From: Bacillota bacterium
GTDB lineage: Bacteria > Bacillota > Clostridia > Tissierellales > Gottschalkiaceae
Reading direction: 5' to 3'
Length of the DNA stretch: 64,000 bases
NCBI GenBank assembly: GCA_023420895.1
Contig: JAEZUY010000020.1
Coordinates: forward strand, 5,697-69,696
The number at the start of each line of letters is the position of its first letter. Positions within the stretch are counted from its first letter, which is position 1. Made by a program: the position numbers and the translations under genes. Below, piece by piece: positions 41,214 to 50,117 of this stretch. The notes below the pieces were generated by a model that was not told where the DNA came from, did no database searches, and saw nothing but the letters and a program-made list of their open reading frames with translations.

Positions 41214-41762
41214 CTATTTAGAAAGCATTTCTTTCAGTTTGTCATAACAGAAATCTTCTACAGACTGTCCTTCTATTTTAACTGAACCGTCTCCGTAAAG
41301 ATCAACCATAACACGGAAGAAATTAATTATAAGCTTATCGTCCACTATATAATAAGTGTCAAGATGAAGCGGTGCGAAGTAAACTGTAACTTCCTCTTCT
41401 TCTATGTCAGACACTTCTTCATTAAGTTTGTCCACAAGTCCGTTGAGATTCAGAACTTTTATAGGCTGAGCCATTGCGTCTGTAAGTCCCAGATCTTCCA
41501 TCATCCACATATTGTTGTTCCAGAATCTTCTTTCAGGCTTAGTAGCAACTGAAAGAGGCTCAGCATTCTGTATTGCTGAAAGAACTTTACGCACAGATTC
41601 CTCGTTAAATTCTTCTGATGCTTTAAATGCCGCCTGCATTGAATCCATTTTCGCAACGTCTACGAAGAATGATTCCGGCACTTTGTCTTTTTCGCTAACT
41701 GACGACCAGTAGTAAAGCATTGATTCTACCGGTTCAAGATTTACATTGATATGTTTTAACAT
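41214..41762 (-). CDS. Conserved-looking protein of unknown function (182 aa)
   Basis: A cytoplasmic, acidic protein starting MLKHINVNLEPVESMLYYWS. It is well supported: GGAGG upstream, normal codon use and its own terminator. The sequence has a helical N-terminal two-thirds (MDSMQAAFKASEEFNEESVR) and a C-terminal beta-rich end (EEVTVYFAPLHLDTYYIVDD, then KLIINFFRVMVDLYGDGSVK). No motif is recognised and no membrane or signal segment is present. It stands alone between terminators. Confidence 0.65.
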   Translation of the reverse strand: MLKHINVNLEPVESMLYYWSSVSEKDKVPESFFVDVAKMDSMQAAFKASEEFNEESVRKVLSAIQNAEPLSVATKPERRFWNNNMWMMEDLGLTDAMAQPIKVLNLNGLVDKLNEEVSDIEEEEVTVYFAPLHLDTYYIVDDKLIINFFRVMVDLYGDGSVKIEGQSVEDFCYDKLKEMLSK

Positions 41763-41819
41763 TTCTACTCCTCCTGTTATAAGTCTTTAAAGACTGCAAT
41801 TATGCATATTTTTATTTAT

Positions 41820-41852
41820 AAGAAAGCTCCGAAAGTCAGAGCAGTCTTTCTT
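41820..41852 (-). terminator. Weak hairpin after the AroE fusion gene
   Basis: AAGAAAG...GCTCTGA / TCGGAGC...TTTCTT forms a stem with an internal loop on the minus strand; the following T-tract is poor. Confidence 0.4.
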
Positions 41853-41914
41853 AAATTTTCAGATTTTTATTTTTTATTTAATGTTTTCTTCTGTTTTAAG
41901 CAGTTTTTCTAAAA

Positions 41915-43276
41915 TTACTGCTTTTCAAGAATCTCTATTATCTTCTCTTCAATTCCGTCTTTGTTTATTTCTCTTTCGAGCCATATTTCTTCAGAAAGAA
42001 GAGCCTGATTTATAAGCATTCCTATTCCGCTTATAGTCTGATGCCCTCTGCTTTCTGCCTGTTTCAGAAACTCTGTTTTAAGCGGTTTATATATTATATC
42101 GGCCACCGCACAGTTCTGATTTAAAACTGAAACGTCAAACGGAACTTTATCAGTGTCAGGATACATCCCCACTGATGTTGTATTAACTGCCAAATCATAT
42201 TTTTCATATTCTCCGGCAGTCGTGTTTATCTCAACATCTTTGAAATGATTTTTCGCTTCGGTTTTTATTTTTAAAGCTTTTTCTTCAGTTCTGTTTAGGA
42301 TTGTTATGCTCTTAGCGCCTTCTTTAGCCAGAAGCATTATAATTCCTCTGGCCGCTCCTCCGGCTCCAATAACTAGAACGTCTTTTCCTGAAGGCTCAAA
42401 TTCATTCTGTCTCAAGAGCTCTATAAATCCTCTCCCGTCTGTATTATAGCCTATCAGTTTTCCATCGTCATTTTTTACAGTATTGACAGCTCCTAAAATC
42501 TCAGCTTCATCATCCAGTCCGTCGAGATATTCAATTATATCGACTTTATGAGGAATCGTAACATTGAATCCTCTCACGCCTATTGTTTTCATCCCGTCAA
42601 CAGCTTCTTTCAGCTCATCTTTTTTAACTTCAAAAGCGAGATAAACTCCATTTTCATCATTATTCTCATAACTTAAATTGTGTATATCGGGTGAAAGGCT
42701 TCTTTCAACCGGATCTCCAATTAAACCGTAAAGAGATGTTTTATAATTTATCTTCAATCTCTCGTTCTCCTTTCTTCGGATAGTATAAGGAAACAGATAT
42801 CTGTTCACCACAAGACTCACAGCTATTCCTATAGCTGTCTCCACTGTTCTTTCGAAAGCGTAGTAATAAGGCGCTTTCACCTCCCAGCTGTACTGGAAGT
42901 TTATCATGAGAAGCACATAGACAACGCATGCAAGCGCTGCAGAACTGTTCTCATGAATAAGATTGAAAATGTAGATCAGAAGTATTATTCCAGCTACAGT
43001 TATCAGCTCAAATGAAAGAAAGAAGTAGAATTCCTGGGTGAGTTTCAGAAATATTCCTCCAAGCGTGCCTCCTATAACAGTCCCTATAAGTCTGGATCTT
43101 GAGGCATTATAGGAATTCCATATAGTATCCTTTGTGCAAATTATTGCGGCAATACAGGCATATATAGGATACGGTTTTCTCAAAAATCTGTATATCAGAA
43201 GACATATCAGAACTGAAAGAGCCGTTTTCAGATTTCTCATTCCCGGTTTCGGGATTCCAAATTCTCCAATCCTCAT
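41915..43276 (-). CDS. aroE: FUSC/ArAE-type membrane domain fused to shikimate dehydrogenase
   Basis: One continuous frame. Residues 1-170 (about five membrane segments, for example NLKTALSVLICLLIYRFLRK and SRSRLIGTVIGGTLGGIFLK) match the aromatic acid exporter/DUF939 membrane domain. From about residue 176 the protein is AroE: YGLIGDPVERSLSPDIHN (shikimate site), GFNVTIPHKVDIIEYLD (catalytic Lys), VNTVKNDDGKLIGYNTDGRG and DVLVIGAGGAARGIIMLLAK (NADP site). AroE reduces 3-dehydroshikimate to shikimate. AAAGGAG precedes an in-frame TTG at 42755-42757 that could start a free AroE, so two products are possible. No stop separates the halves. It is last in the yrrM-U32-yhaM run. Confidence 0.88.
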   Translation of the reverse strand: MRIGEFGIPKPGMRNLKTALSVLICLLIYRFLRKPYPIYACIAAIICTKDTIWNSYNASRSRLIGTVIGGTLGGIFLKLTQEFYFFLSFELITVAGIILLIYIFNLIHENSSAALACVVYVLLMINFQYSWEVKAPYYYAFERTVETAIGIAVSLVVNRYLFPYTIRRKENERLKINYKTSLYGLIGDPVERSLSPDIHNLSYENNDENGVYLAFEVKKDELKEAVDGMKTIGVRGFNVTIPHKVDIIEYLDGLDDEAEILGAVNTVKNDDGKLIGYNTDGRGFIELLRQNEFEPSGKDVLVIGAGGAARGIIMLLAKEGAKSITILNRTEEKALKIKTEAKNHFKDVEINTTAGEYEKYDLAVNTTSVGMYPDTDKVPFDVSVLNQNCAVADIIYKPLKTEFLKQAESRGHQTISGIGMLINQALLSEEIWLEREINKDGIEEKIIEILEKQ

Positions 43277-43308
43277 ACGAGCCACAACCTTTATATATTT
43301 CTAGCGTT

Positions 43309-44304
43309 TTACTCCATACTCTCAGTATTTTCGTCATCATCTGTTTTATCTGTTTTATTTTTTCTCTTGTATATCTGTCTATTGTCGAGAGTCCATATTC
43401 TAGGACTGAACTCTCCCGGCTTAAGTTCTTTTAATGCCTTGTCCATATCGTAAAGTCTGGCGTCTATTATATCGAGATAGTGAAGCAGTTCAGCCTCAGG
43501 TATCATCGGAAACTTGGGACTTCCATAATCAGGATAGTAGTGATGGGAAAGAATCATATGCTGAATCAGCATAGATATTTCTTCATCTATTCCAAGTTTT
43601 ATTCCCATTCTGTCTATATCTTTTATTCCCTGTATAATATGTCCGAGAAGTTTCCCTTCTGTCGTATATTCGCTCACTATTCCAAGTTCATTAGAATCCA
43701 TCTCTTCAATCTTTGCAAGGTCATGAAGAATCACTCCCGAATAAACGTAATCTGAATCGAGACTGTCATAGACTTCTAACAGCTTCTCTCCAGATTTAAG
43801 CATTCTCAGTATGTGATAGAGAAGTCCCGCTCTTATAGCATGGTGATTCTCCTTTGCCGCAGGATAATATAGAAGCTTCTCTTCTTTTGATTCTACCATT
43901 GCCATAGTCAGTCTCTTTATATCGTCATTCTTCATATCTCTTATATAGCTTTTTACAGTTTCAAGCATTTCAGAACCTCTAAAAGGAGCTGAACGGACGT
44001 AATCATCAAGAGACACGTCGTCTGTCTCTTCGACTTTTCTGATTTTATGAACTTTGAACTGCTTCATATCTTTCCATACAGTCACTTCTCCTCTTATTTT
44101 TACAAAATCATTGGCCGCAAAGCCTTCTCCTTTTTCAGCTTCCCAGATTTTCGTATTTATAGAACCAGTATTGTCTATCACTGTTAAATCATAAAATATC
44201 TTGCCGTTAGTAGAAGTTCTCTTCTCCATATTTCTGATTATAAAAAAACCGTCAACCTTGTCTCCAGGTTCAAACTCATCAATCTTTTTTTCTACAATAC
44301 TCAT
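43309..44304 (-). CDS. yhaM: YhaM-type 3'-5' exoribonuclease (OB + HD domains)
   Basis: A 331-aa protein. An N-terminal OB-fold (FFIIRNMEKRTSTNGKIFYD, then LTVIDNTGSINTKIWEAEKG) is followed by an HD phosphohydrolase domain with NHHAIRAGLLYHILRMLK and YVYSGVILHDLAKIEEMDS (HD pair), then LIQHMILSHHYYPDYGSP. YhaM degrades RNA and DNA 3' to 5' and contributes to mRNA turnover in Firmicutes; RNase J lies nearby. The ATG with AAAGGAAG upstream is used; 14 upstream codons lack a site. Confidence 0.9.
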   Translation of the reverse strand: MSIVEKKIDEFEPGDKVDGFFIIRNMEKRTSTNGKIFYDLTVIDNTGSINTKIWEAEKGEGFAANDFVKIRGEVTVWKDMKQFKVHKIRKVEETDDVSLDDYVRSAPFRGSEMLETVKSYIRDMKNDDIKRLTMAMVESKEEKLLYYPAAKENHHAIRAGLLYHILRMLKSGEKLLEVYDSLDSDYVYSGVILHDLAKIEEMDSNELGIVSEYTTEGKLLGHIIQGIKDIDRMGIKLGIDEEISMLIQHMILSHHYYPDYGSPKFPMIPEAELLHYLDIIDARLYDMDKALKELKPGEFSPRIWTLDNRQIYKRKNKTDKTDDDENTESME

Positions 44305-44326
44305 AATCTTCCTTTCCCGTCCGGTA

Positions 44327-45577
44327 TTACTGTTCGTCTTCGTCAAGCTTCTTTCTCAGAATATCCCATTTCTGAACCGGAGCGTCTACTTTCATAGTGA
44401 TTTTCTCTTTTGCTCTGTTTGCAACTTCTGTAGGTTCTCCTTTTTCATTCCACATTTCTCCTACAGTCTGAGTTAAATACTCTTTTCTAGGGCCGAATAT
44501 TTCTAATTCGTCTCCCTTGAAGATTCTGTTTCTCTGCTCTATAAGAGCTGTTCCAGTCTCTTCATCATAATCTAAAACTACTCCCATGAATTCATAAGTT
44601 CTTATATATGAAGTTGAGCCGTAAAGCTGCTCTTCTCCGCCCGGCTTTGAAAAATAGAATCCTGTTGTGAAATCTCTGTATGAGCATTTCATTATTTCTT
44701 CCATAAAGTAAGGCGAAGGAGTGTAGTTTTCGAGATTGTCTATATTTTCATAATATTCATCTATAGCCATTCTGTAAGATCTTATTACAGTTGCAACGTA
44801 ATAAGGGCTCTTCATTCTTCCTTCTATCTTGAAGCTGTAAACTCCTGCTTCATCAAGCTCTCTTATATGTTCTATCATGCATAAGTCTTTAGAGTTGAAT
44901 ATATAAGTTCCAGTATCTCCCTCTATAACAGGATAGTATTCTCCTGGTCTTTTTTCCTCTACAAGATTGTATTTCCATCTGCATGACTGAGCGCATGAAC
45001 CTCTGTTTGCATCTCTTCCTGTCATATAGTTGCTTAAAAGACATCTTCCGGAATAAGATATGCACATCGCTCCGTGAACGAAAGCCTCTATTTCAAGGTC
45101 TTCATCAGTATTCTCTCTTATATTCTTTATCTCTTCAAGAGAAAGCTCTCTTGCTAAGACTACTCTTTTAACTCCCATTTTATGCCAGAAATTGGCTGTC
45201 TGATGGTTAGTAGTATTCGCCTGAGTGCTCAGGTGAATTTCCATATCCGGAACAGTTTCTTTCACTATTGTGAAAACTCCCGGATCCGAAACGATAACTG
45301 CATCTATTCCTGCTTTCTCAAGTTTAAGAAGATACTCTTCAAGACCTTCTAAATCTCCGTCGTGCGGAATTATATTGAGAGTTACATATACTTTCTTTCC
45401 TCTCTCATGCGCATAATCTGCACCTTCTTTTATATCTTCCATAGTGAAGTTCTTCGCAAAAGTTCTCAGTCCGAATTCTTCACCTCCAAGATATACTGCA
45501 TCTGCACCATATGTTATTGCTATTTTAAGTTTCTCTAAATCTCCTGCCGGAGCTAGTAATTCAACTTTTCTTCTCAC
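44327..45577 (-). CDS. Peptidase U32 family protein (RlhA/YrrO type)
   Basis: A 416-aa cytosolic protein with the U32 core: RKVELLAPAGDLEKLKIAIT, YGADAVYLGGEEFGLRTFAK and EIEAFVHGAMCISYSGRCLL followed by SNYMTGRDANRGSCAQSCRW, the four-cysteine cluster seen in U32 enzymes that hydroxylate rRNA or tRNA (RlhA/TrhP). In Bacillus the yrrN/yrrO pair modifies tRNA wobble uridine with the yrrM methyltransferase, whose counterpart lies immediately upstream. The GTG start overlaps closely with the methyltransferase stop. Hydroxylation is more likely than proteolysis. Confidence 0.9.
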   Translation of the reverse strand: MRRKVELLAPAGDLEKLKIAITYGADAVYLGGEEFGLRTFAKNFTMEDIKEGADYAHERGKKVYVTLNIIPHDGDLEGLEEYLLKLEKAGIDAVIVSDPGVFTIVKETVPDMEIHLSTQANTTNHQTANFWHKMGVKRVVLARELSLEEIKNIRENTDEDLEIEAFVHGAMCISYSGRCLLSNYMTGRDANRGSCAQSCRWKYNLVEEKRPGEYYPVIEGDTGTYIFNSKDLCMIEHIRELDEAGVYSFKIEGRMKSPYYVATVIRSYRMAIDEYYENIDNLENYTPSPYFMEEIMKCSYRDFTTGFYFSKPGGEEQLYGSTSYIRTYEFMGVVLDYDEETGTALIEQRNRIFKGDELEIFGPRKEYLTQTVGEMWNEKGEPTEVANRAKEKITMKVDAPVQKWDILRKKLDEDEQ

Positions 45578-45581
45578 TTTT

Positions 45582-46226
45582 TTACCCCCTAATATATGAA
45601 ACCGAAACTCCGTCTCCTATGGGAATTATGCTGGTTTCAAAATCCTCTCTGTCTGAAATATATTCAAGATACGATCTCATTCTCTTGACTATAGTCTTCT
45701 TTCTCTTGTTAACAAGCTGGTCTGATGCGACCATCCCCTTATAGAGAACATTGTCTGATATTATAATGCCTTCTTCATTGAGATTCTCTATAATATAGTC
45801 AAGAAATTTCTCATACTGAGCTTTGGCTCCGTCGATAAACACTATGTCGACTTTTTCGCCGAAATTCTTCAGTATATCTTCCGCATCTCCTTCTAAGAGT
45901 TCTATTCTGTCGCTGAAGCCTTTTTCTTCTATATTTTTCTTCGCAAGCTCTATCATCTGTTCATTTCTCTCTATTGTATAGACTTTTCCGCCCTCCGGCA
46001 TAACTGATGCCATTACCATGGCTGAATAGCCTATTGCTGTTCCGACTTCTAAAATCTTCATCGGTTTTTTTATGCTTATAAGAACTTTTAAGAGCTGTTT
46101 CACTTCGGGCTGGATTATAGGAACATAGTTCTCTTCTCCATAAACTCTTATATCTTTAAGATTCTCTTCGTCTTTAACAAGACTTCTTATATAATCGACT
46201 ATATATTCCTGATTAATATTGCTCAA
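45582..46226 (-). CDS. trmR: SAM-dependent O-methyltransferase (TrmR/YrrM type)
   Basis: A 214-aa class I methyltransferase of the COMT-like family. PMKILEVGTAIGYSAMVMAS binds SAM, KVYTIERNEQMIELAKKNIE follows, and GEKVDIVFIDGAKAQYEKFL carries the metal-binding Asp. In Bacillus the equivalent YrrM (TrmR) methylates 5-hydroxyuridine of tRNA; the adjacent U32 gene supports that role. The TTG start has AAAGGA upstream. It is the first gene after the mltG terminator. Confidence 0.85.
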   Translation of the reverse strand: MSNINQEYIVDYIRSLVKDEENLKDIRVYGEENYVPIIQPEVKQLLKVLISIKKPMKILEVGTAIGYSAMVMASVMPEGGKVYTIERNEQMIELAKKNIEEKGFSDRIELLEGDAEDILKNFGEKVDIVFIDGAKAQYEKFLDYIIENLNEEGIIISDNVLYKGMVASDQLVNKRKKTIVKRMRSYLEYISDREDFETSIIPIGDGVSVSYIRG

Positions 46227-46302
46227 ATCAATTATTCCTTTCGTACAGTCTAATCTATCTTAAACTTTAATTTTATACCATAGTTATATTTTAACATAAA
46301 AA

Positions 46303-46323
46303 AGGGGATGACTGGCATCCCCT
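46303..46323 (-). terminator. Terminator of mltG
   Basis: An 8-bp perfect stem (AGGGGATG / CATCCCCT) with a 5-nt loop is followed by TTTTTTATG on the minus strand. Confidence 0.88.
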
Positions 46324-46419
46324 CTGAATTTCATATCTTAAATCTGCATTTTACAGATATTTATTCAAACTTTATATTATTCTCTATCCTGTTTCATCCG
46401 AAAAGTTTTCGGCGTTTAT

Positions 46420-47484
46420 CTATTCTGTCTGCTGCTGCGGAGCAGTTTCTGTAATTTCTCCGCCTTCGTTCTGAATCTTTTTCTGAACTTCTAAATGCTC
46501 TTCGAATGTTGAAGAGAATACATGAGTTCCGTCGCCTTTAGCTATGAAGAACATATAGTCCACATCAGCCGGATGTACAGCCGCTTCAAGAGATTTGACT
46601 CCTGGAGATGCTATTGGCGCCGGCGGAAGTCCTCCATTCTGGTATGTGTTGTAAGGCGAGTCAATCTCTATATCTGAAAGAGACAAAACCGGTTTTCTTT
46701 CACCTATTATATACTGCACTGATGCACATGACTGAAGATACATATCGTCTTTCAGCCTGTTCTGAAAAACTGCGCTTATCAGCGGTCTGTCAGAATCAAC
46801 CTGTGCTTCTCTCTCTACCAGCGAGGCAAGAGTAACTATCTCATTTATATTCAGACCTTCTTTCTCTCCTGCTTTCTGAATCTCATCTGTAAAATGAGTA
46901 TTGAAATTGTCGAGCATAAGTCTGATTATAGCATCAGGATTTTTAATATCCTCTTCTGTAAGATAGTATGTTGCAGGATAAAGATAACCTTCCAGACTGT
47001 ATCCTTCCGGAACATCTTTAAGGAACGGATAGTCTGAAACGTATTTAGACGGGTCCTTAGTCAGCGCTATGAACTCATCTGTTTTCTCCATATTCAGACC
47101 TTTCAGAATTTCGGCCATCTGTGTTATCTCGCTTCCTTCTGGAACGACAAATTTCAGATCTCCTGTCTGTTCTCCCGATGTTATCTTGTCAATAATCTCA
47201 TTCATATCCATCGACCTTGCAAGATCGTAAGTTCCTGTACCGAAGTCAGTTCCTACGCCTTTCACCTTAGTCATCAGTCTGAAAACTGTTCTGTTCTTTA
47301 TAAGCCCTTTATCATATAGAATTTCTCCAATGTCTTCCGTTGTCGAACTGTGAGGAATGCTCACTCTCACAGCGTCATCATCAGATTTAGCCACAGGTTT
47401 TAAACTCGTATATAAAATAAAGGCTACTAATGCTGCTCCTATTATAAGAGTTGCAAATAATATTTTTATTGCTCTCGTCACCAC
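46420..47484 (-). CDS. mltG: Endolytic peptidoglycan transglycosylase MltG
   Basis: A 354-aa membrane protein with one N-terminal helix (ILFATLIIGAALVAFILYTS), a LysM-like region (SIPHSSTTEDIGEILYDKGL) and the YceG catalytic domain: EGSEITQMAEILKG, SLEGYLYPATYYLTEED, then VTLASLVEREAQVDSDRPLI with the catalytic Glu, and SCASVQYIIG. It cuts nascent glycan strands near the membrane. The GTG start has GGATG-type upstream sequence. It is downstream of rnj with 18 bp between, and has its own terminator. Confidence 0.93.
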   Translation of the reverse strand: MVTRAIKILFATLIIGAALVAFILYTSLKPVAKSDDDAVRVSIPHSSTTEDIGEILYDKGLIKNRTVFRLMTKVKGVGTDFGTGTYDLARSMDMNEIIDKITSGEQTGDLKFVVPEGSEITQMAEILKGLNMEKTDEFIALTKDPSKYVSDYPFLKDVPEGYSLEGYLYPATYYLTEEDIKNPDAIIRLMLDNFNTHFTDEIQKAGEKEGLNINEIVTLASLVEREAQVDSDRPLISAVFQNRLKDDMYLQSCASVQYIIGERKPVLSLSDIEIDSPYNTYQNGGLPPAPIASPGVKSLEAAVHPADVDYMFFIAKGDGTHVFSSTFEEHLEVQKKIQNEGGEITETAPQQQTE

Positions 47485-47502
47485 ATCACATCCTTGTTTC
47501 CG

Positions 47503-49167
47503 CTAGACCTCCATTATTATAGGGAGTATCATCGGATTTCTTTTTATTTTTTCATATAGGAAATCTTTCAGAGAATCTCTCACTTTATATTTAAGAGTTG
47601 CCCAGTCTTTTATATTATTGTCTTCACAAGACTCAAGCGTTCTCTTAACTACTTCTCTGGCTTCTCCCATTAAATCCTCAGACTCTCTTACATAAACAAA
47701 GCCTCTTGAAACTATATCAGGTCCGGAAATAACTGATCCGTCTTCTCTGCTTATAGTAACTACTACTACTATAAGTCCGTCTTCCGAAAGATGCTTTCTG
47801 TCTCTGAGAACTATGTTTCCAACGTCTCCAACTCCGAGACCGTCTACTAGCACCTGTCCTGACTGAACTTCTCCCACTATCTGTCCTTTTTCCTGAGTAA
47901 GTTCTAAAACTTTTCCGTTTTCCATAAGGAATACATTCTCCTTAGGCATTCCCATATTATAAGCAAGTTCAGCATGCTTTTTAATATGTCTGTATTCACC
48001 GTGAACCGGTATGAAATACTTAGGCTTTACAAGAGAGTGTATAAGTTTAAGCTCCTCCTTGCGTGCGTGTCCAGACACGTGAATATCGGCAAGTGATTCA
48101 TATATAACTCTTGCTCCTCTCTTAAGAAGCTTATCTATAACCTTCGAAACTGTCTTTTCGTTTCCAGGTATAGGAGTCGCCGATAATATTACTATATCGT
48201 TAGGCTGGAGCGATATTTTTCTGTGTTCCGATGCCGCAATTCTGCTCAGCGCCGACATAGGCTCGCCCTGACTTCCCGTCGTTATTATTGTAACCTTGTC
48301 GTCACTGTAATTATTCAGTTCGTTGATATCTATCAGTGTATCTTCCGGCATATCAAGATACCCTAAATTTTTCGCTACAGATACAACGTTAACCATGCTT
48401 CTTCCCGAAACTGCGACTTTCCTTCCAACTTTCACAGATGCATTTATTATCTGCTGAATTCTGTGAACATTCGATGCGAAAGTTGCTACTATTATTCTCT
48501 GCTTAGCCGTCATGAATATCTCATCGAAAGCTTTACCAACGAATCTCTCGGACATCGTATATCCTTCTCTCTCTACGTTGGTGCTGTCGGCCATCAGAGC
48601 AAGCACCCCTTCCTCTCCGAATTTTGCAAGTCTGTAGAAGTCTGTAGTCTTTCCTGAAATCGGTGTGAAGTCTATCTTGAAGTCTCCTGTATGGATTATT
48701 CTTCCCTGTGGAGTATTTACCGATATAGCAACCGAATCCGGAATACTGTGGCATGTTCTTATGAATTCCACTTCGAATACTCCTAGCTTAAGCTTGTCAT
48801 CAACAGTGGCTTCTTTCAGAAATTCGCTTGAAATCTCGTGCTCTTTGAGCTTATTTTCTAAAAGTCCAAGCGTAAGCTTCGTACCGTAAACAGGAGTGCT
48901 TATCTTTTTAAGAAGATAAGGTATTGCTCCAATATGGTCTTCGTGACCGTGTGTCAGTAATATACCTCTCAGTTTGTGCTTGTTTTTGATTAAATACGTT
49001 ATGTCCGGAATAACTATATCTATTCCAAGCATTTCGTCTTCCGGGAAAGTAAGACCGCAGTCGATAACTACGATATCGTCTCCGCACTCGATAAGGGTCA
49101 TATTCTTTCCTATTTCTTCAAGACCTCCGAGAGGAACTATTCTGACTTCCTGTTTCTTCTTCGCCAT
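47503..49167 (-). CDS. rnjA: Ribonuclease J
   Basis: A 554-aa metallo-beta-lactamase/beta-CASP nuclease with endo- and 5'-3' exonuclease activity. The motifs are ILLTHGHEDHIGAIPYLLKK (HxHxDH), IIHTGDFKIDFTPI (DxK type Asp), ILSATPIPGNEKTVSKVID, SGHARKEELKLIHSLVKP and YFIPVHGEYRHIKKHAELAY (GEYRH). The C-terminal domain is present and length is normal. AAGGAGG lies before the ATG. Only one rnj is seen in the window, so J1 versus J2 cannot be decided. Confidence 0.95.
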   Translation of the reverse strand: MAKKKQEVRIVPLGGLEEIGKNMTLIECGDDIVVIDCGLTFPEDEMLGIDIVIPDITYLIKNKHKLRGILLTHGHEDHIGAIPYLLKKISTPVYGTKLTLGLLENKLKEHEISSEFLKEATVDDKLKLGVFEVEFIRTCHSIPDSVAISVNTPQGRIIHTGDFKIDFTPISGKTTDFYRLAKFGEEGVLALMADSTNVEREGYTMSERFVGKAFDEIFMTAKQRIIVATFASNVHRIQQIINASVKVGRKVAVSGRSMVNVVSVAKNLGYLDMPEDTLIDINELNNYSDDKVTIITTGSQGEPMSALSRIAASEHRKISLQPNDIVILSATPIPGNEKTVSKVIDKLLKRGARVIYESLADIHVSGHARKEELKLIHSLVKPKYFIPVHGEYRHIKKHAELAYNMGMPKENVFLMENGKVLELTQEKGQIVGEVQSGQVLVDGLGVGDVGNIVLRDRKHLSEDGLIVVVVTISREDGSVISGPDIVSRGFVYVRESEDLMGEAREVVKRTLESCEDNNIKDWATLKYKVRDSLKDFLYEKIKRNPMILPIIMEV

Positions 49168-49246
49168 TTTTTTCCTCCTTTTATTAAATTTTTGCCGAAA
49201 TCTATATATCTCAATCCTCTAATAGGAATGGATTCTAAACAATGAA

Positions 49247-49278
49247 AAAAGTAAATCTCTACATAGAGATTTACTTTT
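49247..49278 (-). terminator. Terminator overlapping the fur stop codon
   Basis: A 14-bp perfect stem (AAAAGTAAATCTCT / AGAGATTTACTTTT) with a 4-nt loop, flanked by T-runs; the fur stop codon lies in its 5' arm. Confidence 0.85.
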
Positions 49279-49735
49279 TACAATCTTTGCAATAGCCAAA
49301 AAACTGTAAGTTATGGTCTACTATTTCAAATTCCTCTTCTTTTTCAATCTCATCTTCAAGATTGTCTAAAAGATCGAGCTTAACTTCCAAAACTTTTCTG
49401 CAGTCAAGACATATCAGGTGATGGTGATGGTGTTCTCCATCAACACTTCCTGTAAGCTCATATCTGCTGCATCCGTCATCAAAATTAAGTCTGTAAAGAA
49501 CACCGAGCTTTTCGAATAACTGAAGAGCTCTATAGACTGTCGCCAGTCCTATTTCCGGATATTTTTCCTTAACAAATTCATAAACCTCCTCAGGACTGAG
49601 ATGCGTATCCATATTTTCTAAGAACACATCTACTATAGCCTGCCTCTGTACTGTAAGTTTATATCCTTTACTTCTAAGTAAATCATTAATTCTTTCAGCC
49701 TCTTTTTCTTTGTTTCTATCCGTTACTTGTTGCAT
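49271..49735 (-). CDS. fur: Fur family metal-dependent regulator
   Basis: A 154-aa repressor. The winged helix spans LRSKGYKLTVQRQAIVDVFL to EIGLATVYRALQLFEKLGVL. The metal sites include the histidine cluster EHHHHHLICLDCRKVLEV and two CxxC pairs (CLDC and CKDC) that bind structural zinc. Whether it senses iron, zinc, manganese or peroxide cannot be read directly; the H-rich hinge and two CxxC pairs fit Fur and PerR alike. The ATG with GGTGG 8 nt upstream is chosen. It has its own promoter and terminator. Confidence 0.9.
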   Translation of the reverse strand: MQQVTDRNKEKEAERINDLLRSKGYKLTVQRQAIVDVFLENMDTHLSPEEVYEFVKEKYPEIGLATVYRALQLFEKLGVLYRLNFDDGCSRYELTGSVDGEHHHHHLICLDCRKVLEVKLDLLDNLEDEIEKEEEFEIVDHNLQFFGYCKDCKK

Positions 49736-49760
49736 TCTATACACCACCGTCTTATAATAT

Positions 49761-49789
49761 AGTCTATATTTTTATCAAAAGTTTGTCAA
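49761..49789 (-). promoter_or_regulatory. Promoter of the fur-family gene
   Basis: TTGACA, a 17-bp spacer and TAGACT on the minus strand, about 26 bp before the start. TATATTATAAG just downstream is AT-rich and could hold an autoregulatory site. Confidence 0.7.
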
Positions 49790-49822
49790 CATCTTTTTAC
49801 ACATATGCCAGCAAGTCAGAAA

Positions 49823-50092
49823 TTACTGATGTTCCATAATGATTTCATCATAAGCCTGAAGCGCGCCTTCAAACTCGCTGTCATCCTCTATCTGAACGAA
49901 CATCGGTTCCCTTTCGCTGTCATATTTAACTCTTAGCATAAGCGCTTCATCAGCACCTTCTTTAGAAAGAATTATATATTCTCTTTCGTTGTATTCGAAC
50001 ATAGCGTCGACTACAAATTCTTCTTTTTCTCCGTTTTCTCCTATAAGTTCTACTTTTTCAAATCCTGTTTCGTAGTCCTTGTCTTTCGTCAT
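49823..50092 (-). CDS. DUF1292 family protein
   Basis: An 89-aa acidic cytosolic protein with the DUF1292 pattern: VELIGENGEKEEFVVDAMFE, then YNEREYIILSKEG and MFVQIEDDSEFEGALQAYDE. It is a conserved Firmicute protein of unknown function that sits beside ruvX and ireB, as here. The second ATG is preferred because AGAGG is 7 nt upstream of it. Confidence 0.9.
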   Translation of the reverse strand: MTKDKDYETGFEKVELIGENGEKEEFVVDAMFEYNEREYIILSKEGADEALMLRVKYDSEREPMFVQIEDDSEFEGALQAYDEIIMEHQ

Positions 50093-50117
50093 CATAAAAC
50101 CTCTTTCAAATATAAAT

